Assembly: GCA_947493495.1 (NCBI GenBank)
Contig: CANLRN010000038.1
Location: forward strand, 1-39,873
Reading direction: 5' to 3'
Length of the DNA: 39,873 bases
DNA from: an uncultured Aquimarina sp.
GTDB lineage: Bacteria; Bacteroidota; Bacteroidia; Flavobacteriales; Flavobacteriaceae
Position numbers and translations under genes: made by a program. Below, one piece after another: positions 24,375 to 33,035 of this stretch (positions are counted from its first letter, which is position 1; each line of letters begins with the position of its first letter). The notes under the pieces are model-generated. The model made no database searches and had not been told where the DNA came from. It saw only the letters and a list, made by a program, of their open reading frames with translations.

Positions 24375-25229
24375 TTAAAGATCAAAAACTCTACTTAAAT
24401 TAAATCCAAAGAAAAAATTACCATCTCCCCAATCTCCTGATGCTTGTCCCAGAAATCCATTCTCAAACATAGGTTGCGCGTTCGTAAAATGTAACTGAAA
24501 TACATGACCTCCTGTTTCTATATCAAAACCGATAGATAATGAATTTTTAAAGGTAGAAGTACCACTTCTATTTAGATGTACTCCATAATCCAGATTAAGG
24601 CTAAAACGTTTAGTCAATTTATACCTCCCTCCCATACCAACAATAAATTGAGAATTATCCTGATCATCAAATCGTACGAAGTTTTCATGCAGATAAGATG
24701 GAGCTAATTCTAGAGATAACCTTTTACCAATTTTTCTTGCAATCAATATTTGAGAAACATATGATAATCTATTATTAAATTCTAGCTTAGGGAGTTGATC
24801 TTTTTCAAGTCCCGTATTGATCGTCAACAAATTATATCCAACAATAGTGAATGGAAACCCATTTTTCTGTTGTCTAAATAATCTATATTTAGCATGTAAC
24901 CCATATGTTTTTTGAAATGAACTACGCGCAATACCAACATTTATTCCATCAGTAATGCCATATATAAACTTAAGTTGAGTTACCGCTTGATCTAATCCAA
25001 AAAAATCATCAATACCATTTTCTACGCTACCAAAACGATGTGCCACAATAAAAAACAAGTTCCGCTTATTAACCAGTTTTGTAGATTCAAAATTTACAAT
25101 CTTAAGCCCCTTAAAAGTTGATGTTACATAATTATCTTCCTCAACATCGGATTCTAATTCATTTAGTAAATCATCTTGAGCTACTATTATGTTTGGAAGT
25201 AAGAATACTATAAATAGAAATTTTTTCAT
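24375..25229 (-). CDS. DUF5777 family outer-membrane beta-barrel protein
   Basis: A 284-residue protein with a signal peptide (to about residue 17, IVAQ) and alternating beta strands ending in phenylalanine/leucine (FFFGFNLSRVFDL), the mark of an outer-membrane barrel. The family features NLFFIVAHRFGSVENGIDDFFGLD near residues 57-80 and GVHLNRSG are typical of DUF5777. Members are often found beside YceI proteins and small c-type cytochromes in Bacteroidota, as here. The function is unknown. It lies 33 nt downstream of the OB-fold gene with no promoter box between, so the two are probably one transcript. Confidence 0.85.
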   Translation of the reverse strand: MKKFLFIVFLLPNIIVAQDDLLNELESDVEEDNYVTSTFKGLKIVNFESTKLVNKRNLFFIVAHRFGSVENGIDDFFGLDQAVTQLKFIYGITDGINVGIARSSFQKTYGLHAKYRLFRQQKNGFPFTIVGYNLLTINTGLEKDQLPKLEFNNRLSYVSQILIARKIGKRLSLELAPSYLHENFVRFDDQDNSQFIVGMGGRYKLTKRFSLNLDYGVHLNRSGTSTFKNSLSIGFDIETGGHVFQLHFTNAQPMFENGFLGQASGDWGDGNFFFGFNLSRVFDL

Positions 25230-25262
25230 GAAAGTGATTTTAAAAATCCAAATAAAAGAATA

Positions 25263-25646
25263 TTATTTAATAATCGAAGCCTGATCAAATTTCACAACTT
25301 CTAGGAGTTCATCATACCCTATACATCGTCCTTTTATAGTAAAATCTGAATTTAAACTTGAAACTGAAACATTATGATTCGTATCAAAAGTAGAGTAAAC
25401 AGCATCATTAAGAAGTAAAGAATTATCTTCTATTTCTGTTAGTTTACCGTGTACGATGATAGTTTTATTTACATATTTTTTAGAAGAGATATCCGATGAC
25501 TCAAAGAATTCTCTTACCAATTCCGTTGCCCCTAGCGTAAATTCTGCCTTCTCCCCCTGAATATCTCGATGAGATTGGTATAGATATTTATAGCCAATAA
25601 AAGCAGTAATCCCTATAATCAAAATTGCTATTAGTAGTTTTTTCAT
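25263..25646 (-). CDS. Membrane-anchored OB-fold (tRNA_anti-like) protein
   Basis: A 127-residue protein with an N-terminal membrane anchor or uncleaved signal (LLIAILIIGITAFIGYKYLY). The rest is a periplasmic OB-fold: TELVREFFESSDISSKKYVNK, then strands VHGKLTEIEDN, LLLNDAVYSTF, FTIKGRCIGYDEL. This is the pattern of the tRNA_anti-like family (PF12869) of small Bacteroidota secreted OB-folds, which have no known nucleic-acid role. It is first in a two-gene leftward unit with DUF5777 and is divergent from the heme lipoprotein gene, 117 bp apart. Confidence 0.72.
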   Translation of the reverse strand: MKKLLIAILIIGITAFIGYKYLYQSHRDIQGEKAEFTLGATELVREFFESSDISSKKYVNKTIIVHGKLTEIEDNSLLLNDAVYSTFDTNHNVSVSSLNSDFTIKGRCIGYDELLEVVKFDQASIIK

Positions 25647-25704
25647 TGTATATTTTTGGTTTAAGATTGTTTTAAAAGTATGAAAATTATCTGCTTTATT
25701 AGAT

Positions 25705-25712
25705 TATTTTTG
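25705..25712 (+). promoter_or_regulatory. -7 box for the heme-c lipoprotein/YceI pair
   Basis: TATTTTTG matches TAnnTTTG and is followed by C, about 51 nt before the ATG at 25764. A second match lies at 25651-25658. Neither has a clear -33 TTG. Confidence 0.38.
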
Positions 25713-25763
25713 CATATCACCAGTTTTTAGTATACTTTCTACCTCAAAAAAGTTCCCTTATTT

Positions 25764-26126
25764 ATGAAACCATATTTTATAAAGCTTTTAGTTTTTATAC
25801 TTATTTTCATCAATCTATGTTGTGAAAATGATAGCGAAAATGATCTTGTAGATGTAGTAGATGTTCCTTTGGTTACCTACAACAATAATGTAAAAACGAT
25901 TATAGATGACAGTTGTATCCGTTGTCATACAGACCCCCCTATTAATGGGGCACCTATGCCACTTCTTATATTTGATCAGGTAAGGGATGCAGTAGTCAAT
26001 AGAGAATTGACAACAAGAATATCATCTAATGATAATAGTACTGTGATGCCTCCTGGAGGGCCTCGACTGCCTCAACCAATAATCGACATCATTATACAAT
26101 GGAACACCGATGGGCTATTAGAATAA
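25764..26126 (+). CDS. Small c-type cytochrome lipoprotein
   Basis: A 120-residue protein. The signal peptide ends at a lipobox-like INLCC (Cys19 or Cys20). The heme-binding motif is CIRCH (51-55). A conserved MPPGG near 95-99 could supply an axial methionine, as in related membrane-bound cytochrome c-like proteins of Bacteroidota. It is probably anchored in a membrane facing the periplasm and carries electrons. The next gene's ATG lies 20 nt past its stop codon, so the two are cotranscribed. It is short for a full cytochrome c, but the whole core motif set is present. Confidence 0.82.
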   Translation: MKPYFIKLLVFILIFINLCCENDSENDLVDVVDVPLVTYNNNVKTIIDDSCIRCHTDPPINGAPMPLLIFDQVRDAVVNRELTTRISSNDNSTVMPPGGPRLPQPIIDIIIQWNTDGLLE

Positions 26127-26146
26127 TAAACTATAATAGAATACAT

Positions 26147-26683
26147 ATGAAAAATTTACTACTCTTTTTATTCCTGTTTACTTCGGGGTCTATTATTGCC
26201 CAAGGAAAATTCATAACAAAAAAAGGAACCATTAGTTTTGAAGCTTCAGTACCTAGTTTTGAAGAAGTAAAAGGCAAAAACACAACGGTAACTGCTATAT
26301 TAAACACTGATAACGGTGAGTTTGCAGCATTAGCTTTAATAAAAGGATTTCGTTTTAAAAATGCCTTGATGGAAGAGCATTTTAACGAAAATTACCTAGA
26401 ATCAGATGAATATCCAAAAGCAAGATTTAAAGGAAAATTAATTGGATTTGACATAAACAATATTCAGGATGAATACACTATAGAAGGTGCATTAGAAGTA
26501 CATGGGAAATCGAAGAATGTAAGTGTAAAAGGATCTTTTGATAAAAAAGAAAATACAATTATGATTCTCTCTTCTTTTAAAACTAAACCTGAAGAATTTG
26601 ATATAAAAATACCTAGAATTGTAAGTAAAAAAATAGCAGATGAGGTTTTAGTAAATCTGAACCTTACGCTTATCAAAAAATAA
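26147..26683 (+). CDS. YceI family periplasmic protein
   Basis: A 178-residue protein starting at ATG 26147, which opens a signal peptide (LLLFLFLFTSGSIIAQ). The remainder has YceI lipocalin-like features: GTISFEASVPSFEEVKGKNTT, a FNENYLESDEYPKARFKGK segment (the family's MxENYLESdkyPkatFkG), and the paired strands YTIEGALEVHGKSKNVSVKG. YceI proteins bind isoprenoid-like lipids in a beta barrel; the ligand here is unknown. It follows the cytochrome gene by 20 nt, a pairing often seen with DUF5777 in this phylum, suggesting a shared redox or quinone-related role (inference). Confidence 0.9.
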   Translation: MKNLLLFLFLFTSGSIIAQGKFITKKGTISFEASVPSFEEVKGKNTTVTAILNTDNGEFAALALIKGFRFKNALMEEHFNENYLESDEYPKARFKGKLIGFDINNIQDEYTIEGALEVHGKSKNVSVKGSFDKKENTIMILSSFKTKPEEFDIKIPRIVSKKIADEVLVNLNLTLIKK

Positions 26684-26981
26684 GGCTTGCTAAGCAAATT
26701 TTATTTATGCAATACGGTATACGATTTGTAGTATTTAACAAAGATTTGTATAGCAACTTTATTTTTTAAAATCTAATTTTAGTTACCATATGATAGATAT
26801 GATTATTTCTACCTGAACAGGATAATCTACGTAGTTTTAAAAAAATTAGAAAACAATTAACTATAACACTTCTATTAATAGTAAAATTGTTGTTTAACTT
26901 TATGTAATTAAATATTAGCATAACAATTATTAAAAAAAAATTATTCTTTTACAAGAAAAAACAAATTAAAACCTATACTTT
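26684..26981. other. AT-rich gap before the glycan operon
   Basis: 298 bp with no gene. A short TTGC-TAA-GCAA hairpin at about 26693 may help end the YceI transcript. The promoter of the downstream operon is expected here, but only near-matches to TAnnTTTG are visible (for example TAACTTTA near 26897). Confidence 0.4.
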
Positions 26982-27881
26982 GTGAATTCTCTTAAAGCAT
27001 TATTATATTTTTCTATTTTTAGATATCCCCTTTCTGCTAAAGAAATATATCTATTTTCTACTGCTAATAATGAAAAAGAAATAGCAGATGAATTAATGTA
27101 TTTAAAAGAAAAAGGAGTGGTATCACATGATGATAATTATTATTTCATTGAAGAAGATACTCATAATGTTTCTCGTCGTATTGAAGGTAATAAAATGGCA
27201 AAAGCTGTAATGGATAAAGCTATAAAAAAAGGTGTTTTTATTTCAAAATTCCCATACATAGAAGCCGTTGGAATTTCTGGAGCTTTATCAAAAAATTATC
27301 ACGATAAAGATAGTGATGTGGATTTCTTTGTAATTACCAAATCCAATCGACTATGGATTGCCAGGACATTATTAATGCTTTATAAAAAAATTTTTCTTTT
27401 CAATTCAAGAAAATTCTTTTGCGTTAATTATTTTATTTCTGAAGATCATTTAAAAATTACGGAACAAAATTTATTTACTGCCATGGAACTATTGACATTA
27501 ATTCCTATATCTGGCGATTTTAAAGAGTTTTATGCTCAGAATAGATGGGTTTCAAGATTTCTCCCAAACATGAAAGTTGGTAAGGTTTCTATATACCCAG
27601 AAGTCAAACAAAATTGGTTTTCTAGAGCTATAGTAGGTCTTCTGACTCCAAAATTAGGAGATTTTTTAGATGCAGTTTTTTTGAAGATAACACTAAAGAA
27701 ATGGCGTATAAAATTTGATAACTTATCAAAGGAAGATTTTAACATCGCTATGAAATCAACAAGTGCTGTGTCAAAACATCACCCTCAGAACTTTCAGAAA
27801 AAAGTTATTGACCGTTTGAATGCGAGATATAATGAGTTTCAGACTAAGTATGATATTACATTAGAAAAAGAGCATGCTTGA
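26982..27881 (+). CDS. Nucleotidyltransferase-fold protein, first gene of the B12-radical-SAM/glycan operon
   Basis: A 299-residue cytoplasmic protein. About 1-60 looks like a winged-helix domain (PLSAKEIYLFS, MYLKEKGVV). About 90-120 has the minimal nucleotidyltransferase signature: GISGALSKNYHDKDSDVDFFV, with a G-S turn and the metal-binding pair D112-x-D114. The rest is helical with basic stretches. Such proteins transfer a nucleotidyl group, but the substrate is not predictable. The start is GTG at 26982: an in-frame stop lies 15 bp upstream and there is no nearby ATG. The next gene overlaps its end by 8 bp. Among operon members it is the only one with a nucleic-acid or regulator-like appearance. 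Confidence 0.75.
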   Translation: MNSLKALLYFSIFRYPLSAKEIYLFSTANNEKEIADELMYLKEKGVVSHDDNYYFIEEDTHNVSRRIEGNKMAKAVMDKAIKKGVFISKFPYIEAVGISGALSKNYHDKDSDVDFFVITKSNRLWIARTLLMLYKKIFLFNSRKFFCVNYFISEDHLKITEQNLFTAMELLTLIPISGDFKEFYAQNRWVSRFLPNMKVGKVSIYPEVKQNWFSRAIVGLLTPKLGDFLDAVFLKITLKKWRIKFDNLSKEDFNIAMKSTSAVSKHHPQNFQKKVIDRLNARYNEFQTKYDITLEKEHA

Positions 27882-29337
27882 TATTTTGTTTTCACATTCA
27901 TACTACTATCCACTGGATACTAAGCAATGGAAAAATAAAACACCTTTTCCTCCATTAGGGACGATATATGCAGCTTCCTTGATGAGAGAAAATGGGTTTA
28001 ATGTTGATTTATTCGACACCAACTTAAGAGATAATCCTTATGATATAGAGAAAGAAATCGCCAAAAAGAAACCCGAATTCTTAGTGCTATATGATGATGG
28101 ATTTAATTATCTGACTAAAATGTGTTTAACGACGATGCGAGAAGCTGCTTTCGAGATGATACGCATTGGTAAAAGTTATGATTGTACTGTAATTGTTAAT
28201 AGTTCTGATGCTACTGACCATTATCTCAAATATTTAACTACTGGGGCAGATTACATTATTCAAGGCGAAGGCGAAGCTACGCTTAAAGAACTACTTACGA
28301 TACTTAAAAACAAGCAATCTCCTGAGAACGTTAAAGGTATTGTGTATACAAAAGAAGGAGAAACTGTTACAAATTTTAAGCGACAAGTACTAAAGAATTT
28401 AGATGAATTACCACTTCCTGCTTGGGATCTAGTAGATATTGATGCCTATAAAAAGATATGGCATATTGGAGGTAAGGAATTTACGTTAAATCTAGCAACT
28501 ACTAGAGGATGTCCTTTTAAATGCAATTGGTGTGCTAAGCCTATCTATGGGAATCGTTACAATACACACTCTCCAGAATATATAGTCTCGCATATTCAAT
28601 TTCTTCAAAAAAAATATAAAGTAAAACGATTTTGGATGTGTGATGATATTTTTGGACTCACTCCAGGATGGGTTCAAGATTTTAATATAGAACTAAAAAA
28701 AACCAATACCTCACTAAAATATTATATTCAGAGTAGAGTAGATTTATTACTAAAAGAAGATACGATTGATGCACTCGCAGAATCAGGATTGCAAGAGGTT
28801 TGGGTTGGAGCAGAAAGCGGATCTCAATCTATTCTTGATGCTATGGACAAAGGAACTAAAGTAGAAGAAATTTATAATGCAACTACATTATTGAAAGATA
28901 AAAATATCCGAGTAGCTTTCTTTATTCAATTTGGATATCTTGGCGAAACTAAAAGTGATATCTCACAAACGATAAAGATGATCAAAGAATTAGTGCCTGA
29001 TGATATTGGTATATCTGTCTCTTATCCACTTCCTGGAACTAAATTCTATGACAAAGTTAAAGATGATCTAAGACTGAAGGCAAATTGGACAGACTCGGAT
29101 GATTTAGCCATGATGTTTAAGAGTACATATAATTCTAAGTATTACAAAAAACTACATAGATATGTACATAAAGAATATAGAAAAAGTCAGGGAGTTAATT
29201 TCTTGAAAAACATACTATCTCAACCAAACCAATTTTCGAAGACTGCTATAAAAAGAATAGCATATCTGATGTATTATTTTCCAAGTGCTTTTATGGATGC
29301 ACAAATTTTAAAAAGAATGGAACATTTAAATGACTGA
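27874..29337 (+). CDS. B12-binding radical SAM protein (1)
   Basis: A 487-residue protein of the class-B (cobalamin-dependent) radical SAM group. The N-terminal ~150 residues are a Rossmann-like B12-binding domain (FPPLGTIYAASLMRENG, then GADYIIQGEGEATLKELL at 124-141). The radical SAM cluster motif is C213-PFK-C217-NW-C220 within TTRGCPFKCNWCA. The TIM-barrel part follows (VWVGAESGS, GYLGETKSDI). These enzymes typically methylate unactivated carbon or phosphorus, or rearrange carbon skeletons. No DxHxxG motif is seen, so cobalamin is probably bound without a histidine ligand. It overlaps the genes on both sides by 8 bp, so translation is likely coupled. It is a clear paralogue of the gene at 30118. 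Confidence 0.88.
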   Translation: MLDILFSHSYYYPLDTKQWKNKTPFPPLGTIYAASLMRENGFNVDLFDTNLRDNPYDIEKEIAKKKPEFLVLYDDGFNYLTKMCLTTMREAAFEMIRIGKSYDCTVIVNSSDATDHYLKYLTTGADYIIQGEGEATLKELLTILKNKQSPENVKGIVYTKEGETVTNFKRQVLKNLDELPLPAWDLVDIDAYKKIWHIGGKEFTLNLATTRGCPFKCNWCAKPIYGNRYNTHSPEYIVSHIQFLQKKYKVKRFWMCDDIFGLTPGWVQDFNIELKKTNTSLKYYIQSRVDLLLKEDTIDALAESGLQEVWVGAESGSQSILDAMDKGTKVEEIYNATTLLKDKNIRVAFFIQFGYLGETKSDISQTIKMIKELVPDDIGISVSYPLPGTKFYDKVKDDLRLKANWTDSDDLAMMFKSTYNSKYYKKLHRYVHKEYRKSQGVNFLKNILSQPNQFSKTAIKRIAYLMYYFPSAFMDAQILKRMEHLND

Positions 29338-30121
29338 AAGTTTTGATATATCTGCTCCCTTTTATGATGATGTTTTTACGAATAGTCATATAGGTAAACT
29401 CCAAAGAAAATTGGTGCACGACTTCTTATCCAATACATTTGCTGAAAATAAAAACCTAGATATATTAGAGATTAATTGCGGTACTGGTCACGATGCATTA
29501 TGGCTTGCTAATCAAGGCCACAGAGTAATTGCTACAGATATTTCTTCAGAAATGATTAAAGTAGCGAATACTAAGGTACTATCAATTTCTAATCAACCAG
29601 AATTTTGTCAATTAGATATTAATAGATTAGAAGAAACTCATTTTAATACTTCTTTTGATCTAATTTTCTCTGATTTTGGAGGATTAAATTGCCTTTCTCC
29701 TCTACAACTTGAAAGTTTTTTTGTTTCGGCAAAGAAAAAACTAAAACCAAAGGGTAGAATTATTGGAGTAATCATGCCAAAACACTGTATAATAGAAAAT
29801 CTATATTTTTTAACAAAAGGTAATCCTAAAAAGGCATATAGACGAAACACAAATAATGTTGTACAAGCAAATGTAGATGGAAACCATGTAAATACTTGGT
29901 ACTACAATCCCGATGCTATTATAAAAATGGCTAATAATTTTTTTACCATAGATAGAATCAGTCCTATTGGATTATGTATTCCTCCCTCTTATTTAGAAGA
30001 TTTCTTCAAAAAAAAATTAAGGTTTTTAAAAATTTTACAGACACTGGATACCATTTTTAAGCGTTTCTCATTTTTATCCAAGTACAGTGATCATTATATA
30101 ATTTCTCTGACTAAAAGATGA
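29330..30121 (+). CDS. Class I SAM-dependent methyltransferase
   Basis: A 263-residue soluble protein with a Rossmann methyltransferase fold. Motif I is LEINCGTGHD (46-55), the acidic residue after strand 2 is D70 (VIATDIS), and FDLIFSDFGGLNCL resembles motif IV. The C-terminal ~70 residues are basic and aromatic, perhaps a substrate or membrane contact. It probably transfers a methyl to O or N. It lies between two B12 radical SAM genes with 8-bp and 4-bp overlaps, so it likely works on the same product. Because methylated radical SAM products often need an ordinary methyltransferase too, order of action cannot be deduced. Confidence 0.86.
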   Translation: MTESFDISAPFYDDVFTNSHIGKLQRKLVHDFLSNTFAENKNLDILEINCGTGHDALWLANQGHRVIATDISSEMIKVANTKVLSISNQPEFCQLDINRLEETHFNTSFDLIFSDFGGLNCLSPLQLESFFVSAKKKLKPKGRIIGVIMPKHCIIENLYFLTKGNPKKAYRRNTNNVVQANVDGNHVNTWYYNPDAIIKMANNFFTIDRISPIGLCIPPSYLEDFFKKKLRFLKILQTLDTIFKRFSFLSKYSDHYIISLTKR

Positions 30122-31494
30122 GTATACTACTAACCCATGCATATTATCTGAGTACAGATCCCAAAGAACAAAGGATTATGAAGCCATACCCTCCTTTGGG
30201 GCAGCTTTATATTTCTGGGTATTTGCAAGAGAGAAGGATACAAAATTATATTTTCGATACTACTTTTAGTTCTAAAGAAAAACAATTGCGTTTTATAGCT
30301 ACTAAAAAACCAGAGATCGTTGCTATTTACGCAAATCTAATGACTAAAGTAGAAGTCATCAAACTTATAAAAATTCTTAAAACCGAAGCTTTGTATGGTT
30401 TTCCTAAAATAGTTCTAGGTGGACCTGATGTTTCTTATAACACTGAAAATTATTTGAGATCAGGAGCTCAATATATCGTTATTGGAGAAGGAGAAGAAAC
30501 ACTATATGAATTACACCAAGCTATTGTTAATAAAACCGATATACATGATATTTCGGGGATTGCTTATTTAAAGGATGATAAGGTAGTTAAGACCGCTGCA
30601 AGAATAAAAATGAAAGATTTGTCATTATTACCTCTACCCAATAGAAAAGCTATAGATATGCAGAAATATCTAGATACTTGGAAAAACAATCATGGAGTAA
30701 GTTCTATGACAGTTAGTACGCAACGAGGTTGTCCTTATACCTGTAAATGGTGTAGTACAGCAGTTTATGGGCAGAGTTATCGACGAAGACCTGCTAAACT
30801 TGTAGCTCAAGAATTAGCGATGCTTAAGCACGAATATAATCCAGATACTATTTGGTTTGTAGATGATGTCTTTACGGTAAGTCATAAATGGTTAACAGAG
30901 TTTCATAAAGAAGTGATACAACAAGATGCTGTTATCCCTTTTGAATGTATTACTCGGGCAGAACGTTTAAATGATAACGTCTTGCAACAATTAAAAGAGG
31001 CAGGTTGTTATCGAATATGGATTGGTGCAGAAAGTGGTTCGCAAAAAATAGTAGATGCGATGGATAGACGAGTTAAAGTCGAAACAGTAAGAGAAGCCAT
31101 TCAAAAAACCAATGCTTTAGGTATGGAAACCGGAACTTTTATAATGGTAGGATATCCAGGAGAAAATGAACAAGATATAGCAGAAACGATACATCATCTA
31201 AAAGTGGCTAACCCTACTCATTTTACAATCACCGTAGCTTATCCAATAAAAGGAACTTCATTGTATAATGAGATTGAAAATGATATTACCGTACAACCAG
31301 ATTGGAATACCTCAACAGATAGAGATATTGATTTTAGAAGGACTTACCATCGTAAATTCTATGATTTTGCAGTCCGAAGAATTGTTAATGAAGTGCACTA
31401 TTTTAAAAATAAAAAAAATACAATAGAGAAATTAAAATTGAAAATAAAATCAATCGCGGCTTTACTGTTTATGAAATATTATAAATTCAAATAG
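30118..31494 (+). CDS. B12-binding radical SAM protein (2)
   Basis: A 458-residue paralogue of the 27874 gene. The N-terminal B12-binding domain has YPPLGQLYISGYLQ, IVLGGPDVSYN and YIVIGEGEETLYEL. The cluster motif is C205-PYT-C209-KW-C212 in TQRGCPYTCKWCS, followed by VDDVFTVS and IWIGAESGS. The C-terminal ~80 residues match the paralogue in layout (W-N/T-S-x-D..., FRRTYHRKFY). A second enzyme of the same class within one operon suggests two distinct radical steps on one scaffold. It overlaps the upstream methyltransferase by 4 bp and ends 5 bp before the GT-C gene. The substrate is unknown. Confidence 0.88.
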   Translation: MSILLTHAYYLSTDPKEQRIMKPYPPLGQLYISGYLQERRIQNYIFDTTFSSKEKQLRFIATKKPEIVAIYANLMTKVEVIKLIKILKTEALYGFPKIVLGGPDVSYNTENYLRSGAQYIVIGEGEETLYELHQAIVNKTDIHDISGIAYLKDDKVVKTAARIKMKDLSLLPLPNRKAIDMQKYLDTWKNNHGVSSMTVSTQRGCPYTCKWCSTAVYGQSYRRRPAKLVAQELAMLKHEYNPDTIWFVDDVFTVSHKWLTEFHKEVIQQDAVIPFECITRAERLNDNVLQQLKEAGCYRIWIGAESGSQKIVDAMDRRVKVETVREAIQKTNALGMETGTFIMVGYPGENEQDIAETIHHLKVANPTHFTITVAYPIKGTSLYNEIENDITVQPDWNTSTDRDIDFRRTYHRKFYDFAVRRIVNEVHYFKNKKNTIEKLKLKIKSIAALLFMKYYKFK

Positions 31495-31499
31495 TCTAC

Positions 31500-33035
31500 A
31501 TGAGTAAACTTGATTCATTAAACTTCTTAAATGTAGTATCTCGAGATTATTTTGTTTTTACAATTATATTTTTTTGCTTAAGTTTTATAGGTGTTTTGCA
31601 TCATGAATTATGGTTGGATGAGTCACATCATTGGCTTTTGGCAAGAGATAGCAAATCTCTGTCAGATCTAATTACTAATACCCGATATGAAGGCCATCCT
31701 ATCCTATGGAATATTTTACTTTTCTATATTAGTAAGTTTTCATTAAATCCATTTTGGATGCAATTGATGCATATCCTTATTTCATCTTCTGTTGTTTTTA
31801 TTTTTCTTAAAAATGCTCCTTTTTCAAGGTTATTTAAAATACTATTTATTTTTGGTTATTTTATATTTTTTGAATACAACCTACTTAGTAGGAATTATGC
31901 TCTTGGCGTGCTGTTTTTATTTCTCGCGTGTAGTATATATCAATATCGTAAAGAAAAGTTTATACTTTTTGCAGGACTTCTTGCAATAGCTAATAATACG
32001 CATGCTATTTTTATTGTAATTACAGTTTGTATGATGGTTATTGTATGTGTTGAGTATATTCAAAAAAACAGCTACTATGTGTCTACAAAGATTGGACTTG
32101 GGTTAACATTTTTTGTCCTGGGAACGCTACTTGCAATTATTCAAATTATACCTCCTTCTGATACTTCTTTTTTTGATAGAATTGAAGAAATTACATTATT
32201 TCAAAAAACCTCTAAAAGTTTTATTACTTTTTTTAAAGGTCTTTTTACGATTTCTGATTTCAGAACCATTCATTTTTGGAATTCGAATCTTATAGTAAAT
32301 CTAAACAAGACCCTTGCTACTATTTTTGGAGTATTCAGTATTTTTATTCCAGTGTTTATTTTTTATAAAAACAAAATTATTTTGTTGTACATATATCTAG
32401 GAATTATAGGTACTACTTTATTCTTTTTTGTTACTCAATTATCCGCTCCGAGATATTTCGGTTTAAACTTTCTATTTATAATTACAGGATTATGGATAGA
32501 AAATGAGTATCCACTCAAAAAAAGTATATTTAATTCTTGGTTGTCTTTATTAACATTTAAAAAAATAAAAAATATTCTTATCTATAGCATTTTAATAACC
32601 CAAACATTTTCGGGAATCGTAGCGTATGGTTTTGACCTTTTCCTACCTTTCTCTAGTTCAAAACAGACTGTAGCGTTTCTAAAAAAATCAAAGCTTACTG
32701 ATAAAGTTGTAATTACACAATGGTGTGAAGGGACCTCCTTAAGCAGTTATCTAGAAAAACCTATATTTTTTTTGGATTCTAATAGCTATGAGAGTTATTG
32801 TGTATGGAATAGAAAAGTTCCTATACAGCCAAATCCAAAAAAAGCTCTAGTCAATTCTTTAGAGGAGGTTATGAAAGATGTAGATCAAAGTATTATTTTT
32901 ATATCGAATCACTTTTTAAATATAAAAGAATATAAATCGATTACGAATTCTTTGAAATACAAATTCTTAAAAAGTTTTGATCGTACTATAGTTTCAAAAG
33001 AAAGCTATTATATATATGAAATATCAAAAATATAA
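31500..33035 (+). CDS. Multi-spanning GT-C-like membrane glycosyltransferase
   Basis: A 511-residue inner-membrane protein with about 10-11 hydrophobic segments and a C-terminal soluble part of about 130 residues. The first loop after helix 1 has LWLDESHHWLLARDS (D40, E41), the acidic pair typical of GT-C enzymes that take sugars from polyprenyl phosphate (GT39/ArnT-like). RYEGHPILWNILLFYISK is also a feature of this group. It probably transfers a sugar on the periplasmic side. The polyprenol-sugar donor could be made by the GT2 enzyme at 34160 (inference). It overlaps the next gene by 20 bp. Confidence 0.75.
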   Translation: MSKLDSLNFLNVVSRDYFVFTIIFFCLSFIGVLHHELWLDESHHWLLARDSKSLSDLITNTRYEGHPILWNILLFYISKFSLNPFWMQLMHILISSSVVFIFLKNAPFSRLFKILFIFGYFIFFEYNLLSRNYALGVLFLFLACSIYQYRKEKFILFAGLLAIANNTHAIFIVITVCMMVIVCVEYIQKNSYYVSTKIGLGLTFFVLGTLLAIIQIIPPSDTSFFDRIEEITLFQKTSKSFITFFKGLFTISDFRTIHFWNSNLIVNLNKTLATIFGVFSIFIPVFIFYKNKIILLYIYLGIIGTTLFFFVTQLSAPRYFGLNFLFIITGLWIENEYPLKKSIFNSWLSLLTFKKIKNILIYSILITQTFSGIVAYGFDLFLPFSSSKQTVAFLKKSKLTDKVVITQWCEGTSLSSYLEKPIFFLDSNSYESYCVWNRKVPIQPNPKKALVNSLEEVMKDVDQSIIFISNHFLNIKEYKSITNSLKYKFLKSFDRTIVSKESYYIYEISKI

